From: Bacteroidales bacterium
GTDB lineage: Bacteria; Bacteroidota; Bacteroidia; Bacteroidales; Muribaculaceae
Length of the DNA stretch: 64,000 nt
Assembly (NCBI GenBank): GCA_019416285.1
Contig: DXXM01000005.1
Span: forward strand, 46,644-110,643
Reading direction: 5' to 3'
Shown: piece after piece, positions 17,237 through 25,144 of the stretch
Layout of the letters: the number at the start of each line of letters is the position of its first letter
Numbering within the stretch: position 1 is the stretch's first letter
The notes under the pieces: generated by a model
The model's database searches: none
The model's input: the letters and a program-made list of their open reading frames with translations, nothing else
Told to the model about the DNA's origin: nothing
Translations under genes and position numbers: made by a program

Positions 17237-18274
17237 TTATCTTATAGAAACAAATTTCAGCTCCGCACTATAGGACGGGAAAAATGACATGGAGAGTCTT
17301 GCGACTGTACTTCGTTTTTTGCCTCCCTTGGTTGCCGGTGTCCATCCGGGCAGCATGTTTACAATGCGCATGACTTCCTCGTCGACCCTCACATTGCAGC
17401 GTCTGACATAATGAGCTCCAGTGACAGTGCCCTGCGGTGTGATGGTAAATTCGACAGTGGCAGTACCGTTTAGCGCCGATTGTATGGCTGCGTGTGGAGT
17501 GCGGGCATTTTTACGAATGAACCTGTATAGCGCATCTGTTCCTCCCGGGTAGAGGGGTAACGTTACCTTGTTCGCGGCAGTATATACTTCATCATAAGAC
17601 TGCACTGCAGGAGCATATCCATTTTCTTTCGCTTCCGTGACGAGCTCAAGAGCTCTGTCAAGATCTTTCACAGTGCCTTGGCCGGTGTAGTACATTAAGG
17701 CGAGCATAAATTTTGTTTCATCTGTCAGCACTCTCTTTTTTCTTGCTTCAAGGAGAGTGGCAAAGGCGTTCTCATAGTCTTTGCCCGTGATATATACCAT
17801 GGCGATTCCGTTGAGGGCTGATTCCTCGCCATTGGCTTCGGCATGTCTGAAATATTTTATGGCTTTGTCGGGGTCGGTCGCGGTATAGTCATAACCAAGA
17901 AACATGCTTGCGATGACGGAGCCATATTCCGAGGCCTTGGCAAGCATCTCTAATCCTTTCTCTTTGTCGCCGGATTCAATGTAGTATCTGCCGAGATTGT
18001 AGAGAGTCGGATGATAGTTCTGCATGGCAGCTTTGCTGTACATATTCATCATTATTGTCTTGTCGGCTTTTACGCCCCAGCCATGCTGATACATTTGTCC
18101 GAGCGCATCAAGCGCAGGCAGACTGCCTGCTTTTGCAGCCCGTTGCAGTTTGGGGAGTGCGAGTTCATAGGATTTTTCCCTGAAAAATATCATGCCTGAA
18201 GATTCATCGGGGTTATATGCTTCGGCAGAGAGTGCGCCGAGAATAATTATAAGTAAGGCGGTAATGTGTTTCAT
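17237..18274 (-). CDS. Sel1-repeat protein with C-terminal TonB-like domain
   Basis: A 345-residue protein with a signal peptide (MKHITALLIIILGALSAEA). Sel1/TPR-type repeats cover about residues 30-215, with pieces such as ALDALGQMYQHGWGVK and KFMLALMYYTGQGTVKD. The C-terminal 100 residues contain LNGTATVEFTITPQGTV and VVNMLPGW-like ends (here IVNMLPGWTPA), the TonB C-terminal domain of energy transducers, but no N-terminal membrane anchor other than the signal. It is therefore likely a periplasmic scaffold. It starts 6 bases after the WG-repeat gene, so the two form an operon. Confidence 0.8.
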   Translation of the reverse strand: MKHITALLIIILGALSAEAYNPDESSGMIFFREKSYELALPKLQRAAKAGSLPALDALGQMYQHGWGVKADKTIMMNMYSKAAMQNYHPTLYNLGRYYIESGDKEKGLEMLAKASEYGSVIASMFLGYDYTATDPDKAIKYFRHAEANGEESALNGIAMVYITGKDYENAFATLLEARKKRVLTDETKFMLALMYYTGQGTVKDLDRALELVTEAKENGYAPAVQSYDEVYTAANKVTLPLYPGGTDALYRFIRKNARTPHAAIQSALNGTATVEFTITPQGTVTGAHYVRRCNVRVDEEVMRIVNMLPGWTPATKGGKKRSTVARLSMSFFPSYSAELKFVSIR

Positions 18275-18280
18275 GATTTC

Positions 18281-20209
18281 TTATTGATTATTGCGTGTCA
18301 CTATAAATGGCATTTCCTTTCCGCCATCGGCCGAAATCCATGTGCCGGAAATTTCATCAGGAGTATAACTTCCGACAAACTGTCCTGTCGATTTTCCTTT
18401 CACTGTCTCTTCAAGACGTATGATGTTGCCGTTGTCGATTGAACCTGAGAGAGTGATGGGAGATTTTTTAGATGTGTAGTAGTAACTTCCTGTCACAGAT
18501 TCATCATTGATTGAAAGTTCCATCACAATTCCGTATTTGTTGTCAATTTTGCCTTCATATACTTTACCTTCAGTGGTTTCTCCGACAGGTTGTATTGTGC
18601 CGGAATCTGTATCAGATACGCTATTCCCTGTTTTATTTCCCGGGGTCATCACAATATCCACACCGTCACCCATGAGAAACAGGGTAATTTCGTTTTTGCC
18701 ATATCTGCCTCTGGCTCCTGATTTGTCATCATACATTTTAAGTTTCAGTCTCTCGGATAGGGCAGACAGAATCTCCTCTTCCTTATTATCAGAGCGGCCT
18801 CTGGTCGATAAGGTATAGTGAATAGCCTTGGGTGTCGCGTTTTTAGTGATTACCTGTGTCGTGCCCCACCATCCGTCGGAAACGGAATGGAAAAAGTCTC
18901 CGTCTATACTGAGCTCACCGACAAGGTCGCGTCCGAGCGAGTAGCGTCTCAATCGTGTCAGACCGCTATAGCTATAAAGATAATTTTCGTCAATATCATA
19001 CTTTTTCAGTATTTTTGACAGCGGTGTGGTAAATGTGACTCCATCGATTCCTCCGTCCGAAATATCTTCCATCGCCATGTCAAGAGCCGCATCCATATTG
19101 AAATACTCAGTCTCCACCCGTTGATTGCCTGCGAGATAATAGGATGGATTTATATTTGTCATGATATATGAGTATGACACGCTGTTGAATTGAGGATTGA
19201 CGGTGTATTTACCTTCTTTGTCTATCAGTCCGAATTTTCCTCCGGTCTCGACTATGGCCACTCTGTTGTCGATGAAGGAGGATGCGTAGTCAAACTGCGG
19301 ATTGATTACAATCTTTCCTTTCTTGTCCACATACCCCCAGCTTTTGCCTATCATGACAGGGGCGAGATCGGCTGAACCGAATGGGAAAGCATGGCCGAAC
19401 TGGGGATTTATTACAAATTTGCCGTTTTTGTCACACCAGCCGACATTGTTATCGCCGTTTCCGGAAGTTGATATTATAAAGAGGTCACCATCAGGCGTCA
19501 TCTCAGAAAACTGCGGGTTGATTATAAATTTCCCTTTCCTGTCAATGGTGCCGAAATCTTGGCCATTGCCAACAATAGCTGTGCCGTTGTGAAACGGCAA
19601 TATGTTTTTAAGCAGACTGTCGTTTATCACCTTTCTGCCGTCTTTGTCAATATAGATGGTAGCATTACCTTCCATGACATTTGCAAGTCCTTCGGAAAAA
19701 ACTCCTGCTGAGTCATAGATGGGTGGGATTATCACCTCGCCTCTCAGATTGACAAACCCGTATTTCGATTCTGTGTCGGACACGGCCTTCTCGAATTTTG
19801 CCATACTCTCTGAAAACGGCCAGACTTTTTCGACATCTTTTAATGAAAACAGAGTTTTGCCCTCCTCGTCAATCAGTGTCGGAGCTCCTCCTTTTTCCAC
19901 TGTCCATGCAACATGGCTTGTGAATGAAGCCGCAGCACTGTATTTCGGATTTACCACATAGGAACCCTCGGTGTCGATGTAGCCGTATAGTCCGCCTTTG
20001 CGCACCAGTGCGAGCCCGTCGGTAAACGGATAGGCCTCATCGAACTGAGGGTTGATGATATATGTCCCTTCAAGGTTGATATATCCCCACGCCTCACCGC
20101 TTTTCACCGGAATCAGTTCTTTATTCAGCGAGTTGCCGCCTCCACAGGAACAGAGTGTCAGAAATATGGCTATCGACATAATCCTGCTGATTATCATTTG
20201 TTTTGTCAT
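18281..20209 (-). CDS. WG-repeat lipoprotein
   Basis: A 642-residue lipoprotein; the signal ends at LTLCSCGGG. Residues 35-350 or so contain about nine WG-type repeats of the pattern G-Y/F-I-D-x-x-G-x-Y/F-x-I-N-P-Q-F-D, for example YINLEGTYIINPQFDEA and YVDKKGKIVINPQFDYA. The C-terminal part is unique and ends in a beta-rich domain (SGTWISADGGKEMPFIVT). WG repeats are thought to mediate binding, but no ligand is known. Six bases separate it from the downstream Sel1-TonB gene. Confidence 0.88.
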   Translation of the reverse strand: MTKQMIISRIMSIAIFLTLCSCGGGNSLNKELIPVKSGEAWGYINLEGTYIINPQFDEAYPFTDGLALVRKGGLYGYIDTEGSYVVNPKYSAAASFTSHVAWTVEKGGAPTLIDEEGKTLFSLKDVEKVWPFSESMAKFEKAVSDTESKYGFVNLRGEVIIPPIYDSAGVFSEGLANVMEGNATIYIDKDGRKVINDSLLKNILPFHNGTAIVGNGQDFGTIDRKGKFIINPQFSEMTPDGDLFIISTSGNGDNNVGWCDKNGKFVINPQFGHAFPFGSADLAPVMIGKSWGYVDKKGKIVINPQFDYASSFIDNRVAIVETGGKFGLIDKEGKYTVNPQFNSVSYSYIMTNINPSYYLAGNQRVETEYFNMDAALDMAMEDISDGGIDGVTFTTPLSKILKKYDIDENYLYSYSGLTRLRRYSLGRDLVGELSIDGDFFHSVSDGWWGTTQVITKNATPKAIHYTLSTRGRSDNKEEEILSALSERLKLKMYDDKSGARGRYGKNEITLFLMGDGVDIVMTPGNKTGNSVSDTDSGTIQPVGETTEGKVYEGKIDNKYGIVMELSINDESVTGSYYYTSKKSPITLSGSIDNGNIIRLEETVKGKSTGQFVGSYTPDEISGTWISADGGKEMPFIVTRNNQ

Positions 20210-20244
20210 GACATTTAGAATTTTACAGGGAGTTGAAAAGTTGT

Positions 20245-20280
20245 GTCAGAATCGGGCCAGTGTAAATACCCGATTCTGAC
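20245..20280 (-). terminator. Terminator of the LRR-type secreted protein
   Basis: A 12-bp perfect stem (20245-20256 with 20269-20280) lies between its stop and the WG-repeat gene. On the minus strand it is followed by a T-rich stretch. Confidence 0.65.
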
Positions 20281-20297
20281 ATATTTTTATTTAATAT

Positions 20298-21824
20298 TTA
20301 GTATGCGATTTTGAATACCTTATCGGCGGTGCGGACAATGTAAATCCCTTTTGAGGGTAGATTTATCGTTGAATCGTAGCCGCTGTATACAATGGACCCA
20401 TTTGCGGAATAGACGCTGACGCTGCAATTTCCGGTTCCATTTATGCGAAGTGTGCCGTTTTCAATATTGATACTGATATTGTCGGCTGTGACAGATTCGA
20501 TTCCCGATTGTGATACGGATTTGATTGTACGGAAGTTTTTCCAGCCTGCGGCTGATGCGTAGGCGTCGGTCATGCCGTCGGGGACAATAAGCGTGGCGTT
20601 CTGATAGACACTTTCAGTGAAGCAGTCGTCGGTCATAGCCGGTATTTTGTCGGCGAGGACTTCTACAGATTCAATTCCGTTGATGGCAAATGCTCCGTTT
20701 GTGATACTGGCGACAGTGGCGGGAATCACAATTTTAATGCAGTTGGGATTTGCGACTTCATGATACTTTGTGAAGATATTTCCTTCTATTCCGGTGACTG
20801 TGTAATTCAACGCGTCATAATAATTCTGAGTGGCGGGAATGGTCAGCACGCTTTCGTTATCCCGGATATAATAATATAATCCAAATGGATTTTCGTTTGT
20901 GCCGGCATAAAGAACAGCTGAAAAATCAGCGAGTGGGGGCACGGACGCGAAAAGTTTCTGAAGGTATTTCTGTCCGTCATTGCAATAATCCATCACGTTT
21001 CCGAGCAGCCTTTTGATTTCCGAAAGGAGATAGTCTGAGCCACTGAAAGGATTCGATGGTTCCTCCGTGGTAATCTGCTGAATGAAATCAATCTGAACCT
21101 GAATGTTTTTTCCCAACGTAATCAAATCATCCGCTGTCATATTATTGACATTCGCGTTGAAATAGTCCGCATAGTAATTGTAATTGTCAACCAACTGGTC
21201 AACCTGCTTGCGATAATATTCAATTATATTTATGGTGGCGTAGGACTCGTCGACGAATGTGGTTTTAAAATCTTCAGACGCTTTTTGGTATTCCTCCAGA
21301 TAAGCGACTGCGAAATCGATAGAAGCCTGTGTCAATAAGCAATTTAGCATTATGTCAGACAGCCCGAAATCAAACATGGCTTCTTTTTTATATTTGGGAC
21401 TACTCTTTTTGTTATAGGTGTTTTCGATAACATCCACAAAATCAAGATATAGACTAAGTAATGAAGTCAGGCGGGTATTGACTGCTTCCATATCAGACGC
21501 ATAGGCATTATGCGATTCATCCGAAACCTTATAAGTCTCATCCAGGAGCTCCATCAATTTTTCATGACCGGCATGGAGAGCATTGATGCGCGCAGTCATT
21601 CTATCAATTGAATCGGCCATTACTACAATTTCTTCATTAAAGAATATGTCAGGAGAAATCAATGTGAGATTTTCACCAGTGACTTTGCCTATAAATCCAT
21701 CATCATAATTAATGTAATACTGGATTGGAGAAATGCCCCAAAACAAATCTACTCCTGCTGATGATTTAAGGCTGACGAAGATAAGCACTAATGCAACAAG
21801 CCATTTTCGTAAAACTGTTACCAT
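20298..21824 (-). CDS. Secreted BspA-like leucine-rich repeat protein with C-terminal sorting-type domain
   Basis: A 508-residue protein from ATG 21824, which opens a signal peptide (VLRKWLVALVLIFVSLKSSA). Residues 50-330 or so are helical and probably coiled-coil, with repeated acidic/polar heptads. Then comes a short BspA-type LRR segment (IPATVASITNGAFAINGIES...FTESVYQNATLIVPDG) and a final segment VYSANGSIVYSG...LPSKGIYIVRT that resembles the type IX secretion sorting domain. It is likely exposed on or released from the cell surface. The function of the helical part is unknown. A -7 box lies about 310 bases upstream, giving a long leader. Confidence 0.75.
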   Translation of the reverse strand: MVTVLRKWLVALVLIFVSLKSSAGVDLFWGISPIQYYINYDDGFIGKVTGENLTLISPDIFFNEEIVVMADSIDRMTARINALHAGHEKLMELLDETYKVSDESHNAYASDMEAVNTRLTSLLSLYLDFVDVIENTYNKKSSPKYKKEAMFDFGLSDIMLNCLLTQASIDFAVAYLEEYQKASEDFKTTFVDESYATINIIEYYRKQVDQLVDNYNYYADYFNANVNNMTADDLITLGKNIQVQIDFIQQITTEEPSNPFSGSDYLLSEIKRLLGNVMDYCNDGQKYLQKLFASVPPLADFSAVLYAGTNENPFGLYYYIRDNESVLTIPATQNYYDALNYTVTGIEGNIFTKYHEVANPNCIKIVIPATVASITNGAFAINGIESVEVLADKIPAMTDDCFTESVYQNATLIVPDGMTDAYASAAGWKNFRTIKSVSQSGIESVTADNISINIENGTLRINGTGNCSVSVYSANGSIVYSGYDSTINLPSKGIYIVRTADKVFKIAY

Positions 21825-22133
21825 ATTTCTATAGGTTAAAGTGTGGCCGTGTGTCCCCCTCAAAGCCATGGAAAATAAGAAAGCGCAGGGACATTGTGCT
21901 GAATATCTCAATCAAGGCATCGGCAAACGCCCAACACAGAATATCCAGTCCACCCCCACGCCATGCCGATATATCAGACACCCCTTGTCGGGGTGGATAT
22001 AGACAAGCATGAGCGTTTTGAGACTGCCTGATCCTCTGTGTAAAAATTTTGCCGATTTTTGATTGAAGGATAAAGCAAAAACGCTTTTAGTTATTAGAAT
22101 ATGTAAAACTCCAGCTCTCTTGCCGAAGTGTTG

Positions 22134-22141
22134 CAAAGATA
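22134..22141 (-). promoter_or_regulatory. -7 box TATCTTTG for the LRR-type protein, within a small palindrome
   Basis: Minus-strand TATCTTTG lies in AAAGATAGGTATCTTT (22135-22150), a palindrome with 7-bp arms. The 419-base gap between the LRR gene and the HAD gene otherwise shows a 6-bp hairpin (21979-21995) and no gene. Confidence 0.45.
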
Positions 22142-22193
22142 GGTATCTTTCACCGAATATGCAAATTATATCATGACATAGGTTTTTATTGCG

Positions 22194-22201
22194 TATCTTT
22201 G
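22194..22201 (+). promoter_or_regulatory. -7 box TATCTTTG for the HAD phosphatase
   Basis: Matches TAnnTTTG, 42 bases before ATG 22244. It rules out the longer reading frame that would begin at 22199. Confidence 0.65.
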
Positions 22202-22243
22202 CATACACATATATTAATAGGAATTATTGACAGGAATAGACTG

Positions 22244-23083
22244 ATGGAACGACATCTTTTTGTGAGTGACATGGACGGCACTCTGCTGGGGCCCGACAGC
22301 AGGGTCAGCGCGGAGAGCGCGCGAATCATTACGGAACTTTCGCGGCGCGGGGTGCCGGTGACTGTGGCCACGGCGCGCACTCCGGCTACGGTTGGCGAGC
22401 TGCTGGCCGGGACGGAGACGATTGTGCCGGCGATTGTGATGACGGGTGCGGCGCTGTGGGACCGCACGACGGAGCGATATATAAATCCGGTGTTTCCGGA
22501 GGCGGAGCTGCTTCCGGAGGTGATGAGGTGTTTCGCGGAGGAGGGGGTGAAGCCGTTTGTCTATGTGCTCGACGATGAGGCGGGGCTGTGTGTCTACCAT
22601 CTGCCGGAGATGAATCGGCGTGAGGAGGCTTTCTATGAGGAGCGCCGTGCGCTGAAGAGAAAGCGTTTTGTGTTCGGCGACAGTGAGGCGCTCCGGGGTG
22701 TGGCGGGGACGATACTGATTTTCGGTGTGGGGGAGGCTGCGAGGATTGAGGCTGTGGCGTCGCGGCTGCGGGCCATGCGCGGGCTGTCGGTGTCGTGTTA
22801 CCGCGACATTTTCAACCATGAAGTAGCTTTTATAGAGGTGTTCGGGGCTGATGTGAGCAAGGCGAAGGCTATCCGCTGGCTGGCAGACAGAATCGGGGCC
22901 GAGAAGATCACGGTCTACGGCGACAATCTTAATGACCTGCCGATGTTTGAGGTGGCTGACGAGGCAGTGGCTGTGGCCAACGCCTTTCCGGAGGTCATTG
23001 CGAAAGCCGACCGGGTGATAGGAAAGAATAGCGAAGATGCAGTGGCGAGGGATATCGGTTTAAGGTTTGGGGTTAGGGTTTAA
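22244..23083 (+). CDS. HAD-superfamily Cof-type sugar phosphatase
   Basis: A 279-residue cytoplasmic hydrolase. Motif I is DMDGTLLG (nucleophile Asp near residue 8), motif II is VTVATARTP, and motif IV is GDNLNDLPMF, followed by the typical VAVANAFPEV. The C2-type cap of Cof/YbiV-like enzymes occupies the middle. These enzymes dephosphorylate sugar phosphates or flavin/nucleotide substrates; the substrate here is unknown. A tandem repeat and palindromic element follow the stop immediately. Confidence 0.88.
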   Translation: MERHLFVSDMDGTLLGPDSRVSAESARIITELSRRGVPVTVATARTPATVGELLAGTETIVPAIVMTGAALWDRTTERYINPVFPEAELLPEVMRCFAEEGVKPFVYVLDDEAGLCVYHLPEMNRREEAFYEERRALKRKRFVFGDSEALRGVAGTILIFGVGEAARIEAVASRLRAMRGLSVSCYRDIFNHEVAFIEVFGADVSKAKAIRWLADRIGAEKITVYGDNLNDLPMFEVADEAVAVANAFPEVIAKADRVIGKNSEDAVARDIGLRFGVRV

Positions 23084-23086
23084 TAG

Positions 23087-23209
23087 GGTCTTTAAGGTCT
23101 TTAGAGTCATTAAGGTCTTTAACGACTTTATGGTTCGGGCTTAATAGGGTCTTTAGGGGTTGGGGTTTAGAAAATTCATCCGGATGTAGGGCCATCGCAT
23201 GCGGTGGCC
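23087..23209 (+). repeat. Composite intergenic repeat: GGTCTTTAA-type array plus palindromic element
   Basis: About 70 bases of degenerate AGGGTCTTTAAGGTCTTTAG-type repeats are followed by AAATTCATCCGGATG and one 25-bp GCATGC element (23185-23209). The same order occurs at 39975-40097. Confidence 0.75.
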
Positions 23210-23233
23210 GGTTTCAACGAATTATTAAACCAT

Positions 23234-24037
23234 TTAAAGTACCAATATCGTCACTGCCATGAGTGCCATGCCGGTAATGACGCCGATGAGGGAGATGTGG
23301 TGGTGGCCGAAACTTTCGGCTCCAGGGAGGAGTTCGTCGAAGGCTATGTAGACCATGATACCGGCTACTGTGGCGAGGCAGATGGCGTTGACCACGGGTG
23401 ACCAGAAGGGGAGCAGAAAGGCCATGCCGATGATGGCGCCCGCGGGTTCGGCGAGGCCGGAGAGGAACGACATGCGGAATGCTTTGCGGCGGTTGCCGGT
23501 CGAGTGGTAGATGGGGACCGACACCGCGATGCCCTCGGGGATATTGTGGATGGCGATGGCCACCATGATGGGGAGTGCCACTTCGAGGCCGTCGAGACAG
23601 GAGATAAAGGTGGCCATGCCTTCGGGGAAGTTGTGGATGCCGATGGCCACGGCGAGCATGGTGCCGGTGCGTTTCATCTTGTGGTGATTGCCTGGGGTGT
23701 TGAGCTCGGAAAGGGTGTGGGCCTCGTGGGGGTTCTCGTCCTCCGGCACGAGCCAGTCAATCAGGGCTATGAGGGCTATGCCACCGAAGAAGGCCAGCAG
23801 CATCCAGGCGTTTGCCGCCCGCTCGCCGCAGACTGTCGAGAGGCCTTCAACCGCCCCGGGCATAAGCTCCATGAACGAAATGTAGACCATGACTCCCGCC
23901 GAGAGGCCGAGGGCTCCGGCGAGGAGGCGCGTGTCGGTGCTGCGGGTGAAAAATGAGATGAGGGCGCCTACGCCGGTCGAGAGTCCGGCCAACACGGTGA
24001 GCGCGAGTGCGATGAGTATGGTTGAAAGTTCAGGCAT
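23234..24037 (-). CDS. zupT: ZIP-family divalent metal transporter
   Basis: A 267-residue inner-membrane protein with about eight helices. The two metal-site helices are clear: IGIHNFPEGMATF and IAIHNIPEGIAVS (HNxPEG). Family members import zinc, iron or manganese. Start ATG 24037 (MPELSTILIALALT) begins a membrane helix; the frame continues upstream, but a -7 box sits only a few bases ahead of this ATG, so the mRNA would be leaderless or nearly so. The internal loop is rich in His and acidic residues (DENPHEAHTLSE). Confidence 0.9.
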   Translation of the reverse strand: MPELSTILIALALTVLAGLSTGVGALISFFTRSTDTRLLAGALGLSAGVMVYISFMELMPGAVEGLSTVCGERAANAWMLLAFFGGIALIALIDWLVPEDENPHEAHTLSELNTPGNHHKMKRTGTMLAVAIGIHNFPEGMATFISCLDGLEVALPIMVAIAIHNIPEGIAVSVPIYHSTGNRRKAFRMSFLSGLAEPAGAIIGMAFLLPFWSPVVNAICLATVAGIMVYIAFDELLPGAESFGHHHISLIGVITGMALMAVTILVL

Positions 24038-24040
24038 ATA

Positions 24041-24048
24041 CAAAGGTA
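24041..24048 (-). promoter_or_regulatory. -7 box TACCTTTG touching the zupT start
   Basis: Matches TAnnTTTG on the minus strand and ends 3 bases before the ATG, implying little or no 5' leader. A chance match is possible. Confidence 0.4.
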
Positions 24049-24090
24049 AGCAAAAAAAATCTCTGTCGATGAAAAAAATTGCCAAAAAAA

Positions 24091-24122
24091 TTTGGCGGGT
24101 AAATATTAAAGCAGTAACTTTG
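24091..24122 (+). promoter_or_regulatory. Complete -33/-7 promoter of tRNA-Arg
   Basis: TTTG at 24091-24094 and TAACTTTG at 24115-24122, 20 bases apart, are the full Bacteroidetes promoter, 12 bases before the tRNA. Confidence 0.8.
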
Positions 24123-24134
24123 CACTCACAAAAC

Positions 24135-24211
24135 GGCTCATTAGCTCAACTGAATAGAGCATCTGACTACGGATCAGAAGGTTACAGGTTTGAATCCTGT
24201 ATGAGTCACCA
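24135..24211 (+). tRNA. tRNA-Arg (anticodon ACG), CCA encoded
   Basis: Cloverleaf seen directly: acceptor GGCTCAT with ATGAGTC (one GU), D-stem GCTC/GAGC, anticodon stem TCTGA/TCAGA with loop CTACGGA (anticodon ACG, A34 expected to become inosine) and T-stem ACAGG/CCTGT with loop TTTGAAT. Discriminator A is followed by CCA. It reads CGN codons for arginine. Confidence 0.95.
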
Positions 24212-24222
24212 AGGTTAAGGAA

Positions 24223-24268
24223 AAAGCCATTCCGAGAGATTCGTTTCGGGATGGCTTTTGATTTTTTT
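24223..24268 (+). terminator. Terminator of tRNA-Arg
   Basis: A stem of about 14 bp with two GU pairs (AAAGCCATTCCGAG region with TTCGGGATGGCTTT) is followed by GATTTTTTT. Confidence 0.8.
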
Positions 24269-24322
24269 AATCACCTCTGGGGCGCCGGAGATAGGGCGGG
24301 ACGGCTGTATCTGAGGAGAGTG

Positions 24323-24496
24323 CTATTTGCGGCGGCTTTCGAGTTTCCTGACAGTTTTACCCATTTTTTCTACTTCATTTAGAGTCAGGATGGCGGCTGC
24401 GAGAGTTGCTACCTGAAGGGTTGCATGGAGGATGCAGTGGAGGATGTGGTGCCTGTGGCATTTTGAGTCACTTTCGTGGCGGGAAAAGATTTCCAT
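24323..24496 (-). CDS. Small basic His-rich protein, 57 residues
   Basis: ATG at 24496 to TAG at 24323. The N-terminal third is rich in His and Cys (SKCHRHHILHCILH), the middle is a hydrophobic helix (ATLQVATLAAAILTL), and the C-terminus is basic (MGKTVRKLESRRK). The layout suggests a small single-span membrane or metal-binding protein. No family is recognised. It lies between tRNA-Arg and a repeat array in an otherwise gene-free 930-base stretch. It could be a chance frame, but the residue pattern is not random-looking. Confidence 0.45.
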   Translation of the reverse strand: MEIFSRHESDSKCHRHHILHCILHATLQVATLAAAILTLNEVEKMGKTVRKLESRRK

Positions 24497-24659
24497 AATA
24501 AATAGTTTTTTTGAGTTTACAGATATTATTTCATTCTCGCCTCCCGCACGGAGCGGGGAGGTTATTGACGGTGGACTGCAAGTCCCGGTTTCTCTTTAAC
24601 GCATTGTGGAGGGGTTTGGTTTGTGGTCGCAGTGGGGTTTTGATTTTTGGTGGGGGATT

Positions 24660-24755
24660 TAGGTGGGGCTTTAGGGATTTTAGAGTCCTTAGGGTCTTTA
24701 AAGTCTTTAGGGTCTTTAACGACTTTAAGGTCCTTAATGACTTTAATCGTACAAA
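24660..24755. repeat. GGTCTTTAA-type degenerate tandem array
   Basis: Roughly ten units of AGGGTCTTTAAAGTCTTTAG type, 9-10 bp each, adjoin small-RNA copy B. No gene is seen here. Confidence 0.7.
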
Positions 24756-24781
24756 TCCAGCTCTTATGTCCTGCTTTTATG

Positions 24782-24864
24782 CCAAAAACAAAAGGCTGTC
24801 ATCACGACAGCCTTTTTGTTCTTTAACCTTAAATCTAATACCATGAAAACACAGTGCAAATATA
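24782..24864 (-). ncRNA. Small RNA gene, copy B (promoter to terminator)
   Basis: On the minus strand, TATATTTG (24857-24864) is followed by a tract identical to copy C, with GTGTTTTCATGGTATTAGA at its start. It ends in an 11-bp terminator hairpin (24790-24800 with 24806-24816) and a run of T. The predicted RNA is about 70 nt. Identity with copy C covers the promoter, the RNA and the terminator; the 15 bases upstream of the -7 box are also close. Confidence 0.65.
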
Positions 24865-24957
24865 GTAACTTGTCTTTATAACTTCTGTCGGGATGAAATG
24901 GTTCACGAAAAGTTGAATTTTTTTGAAAAAATTTTTGAGGCGAGTTTGTGAGGGCTT

Positions 24958-25027
24958 GCGGGACCGGTGTTGCGGGGCTGGGGTGGAGGAGCGTGGGACC
25001 GGTGATGCTGGCTGAGGTGGAGGAACG
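24958..25027. repeat. Two 35-bp tandem repeats, GC-rich
   Basis: Units 24958-24992 and 24993-25027 share GGGACCGGTG and GGTGGAGGA. They lie ahead of the gpmI promoter. Confidence 0.6.
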
Positions 25028-25098
25028 CGTTTAATAACAATAGTTAAACGGGTGCTGAAAGTGTGGGCGAAAGCCTTTGATTTTCGGGGGATTTTCGT

Positions 25099-25106
25099 TA
25101 ATTTTG
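25099..25106 (+). promoter_or_regulatory. -7 box TAATTTTG for gpmI
   Basis: Matches TAnnTTTG 38 bases before ATG 25145. It lies inside the longer upstream frame and so supports the shorter start. Confidence 0.65.
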
Positions 25107-25144
25107 CACTCTTGAAAAATAATTCCAACAATTTCTATAACATC

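Noticed and set aside
24135..24300. tRNA-Arg as an integration site of a mobile element
   Set aside because: No integrase, no repeated tRNA 3' end and ordinary genes on both sides.
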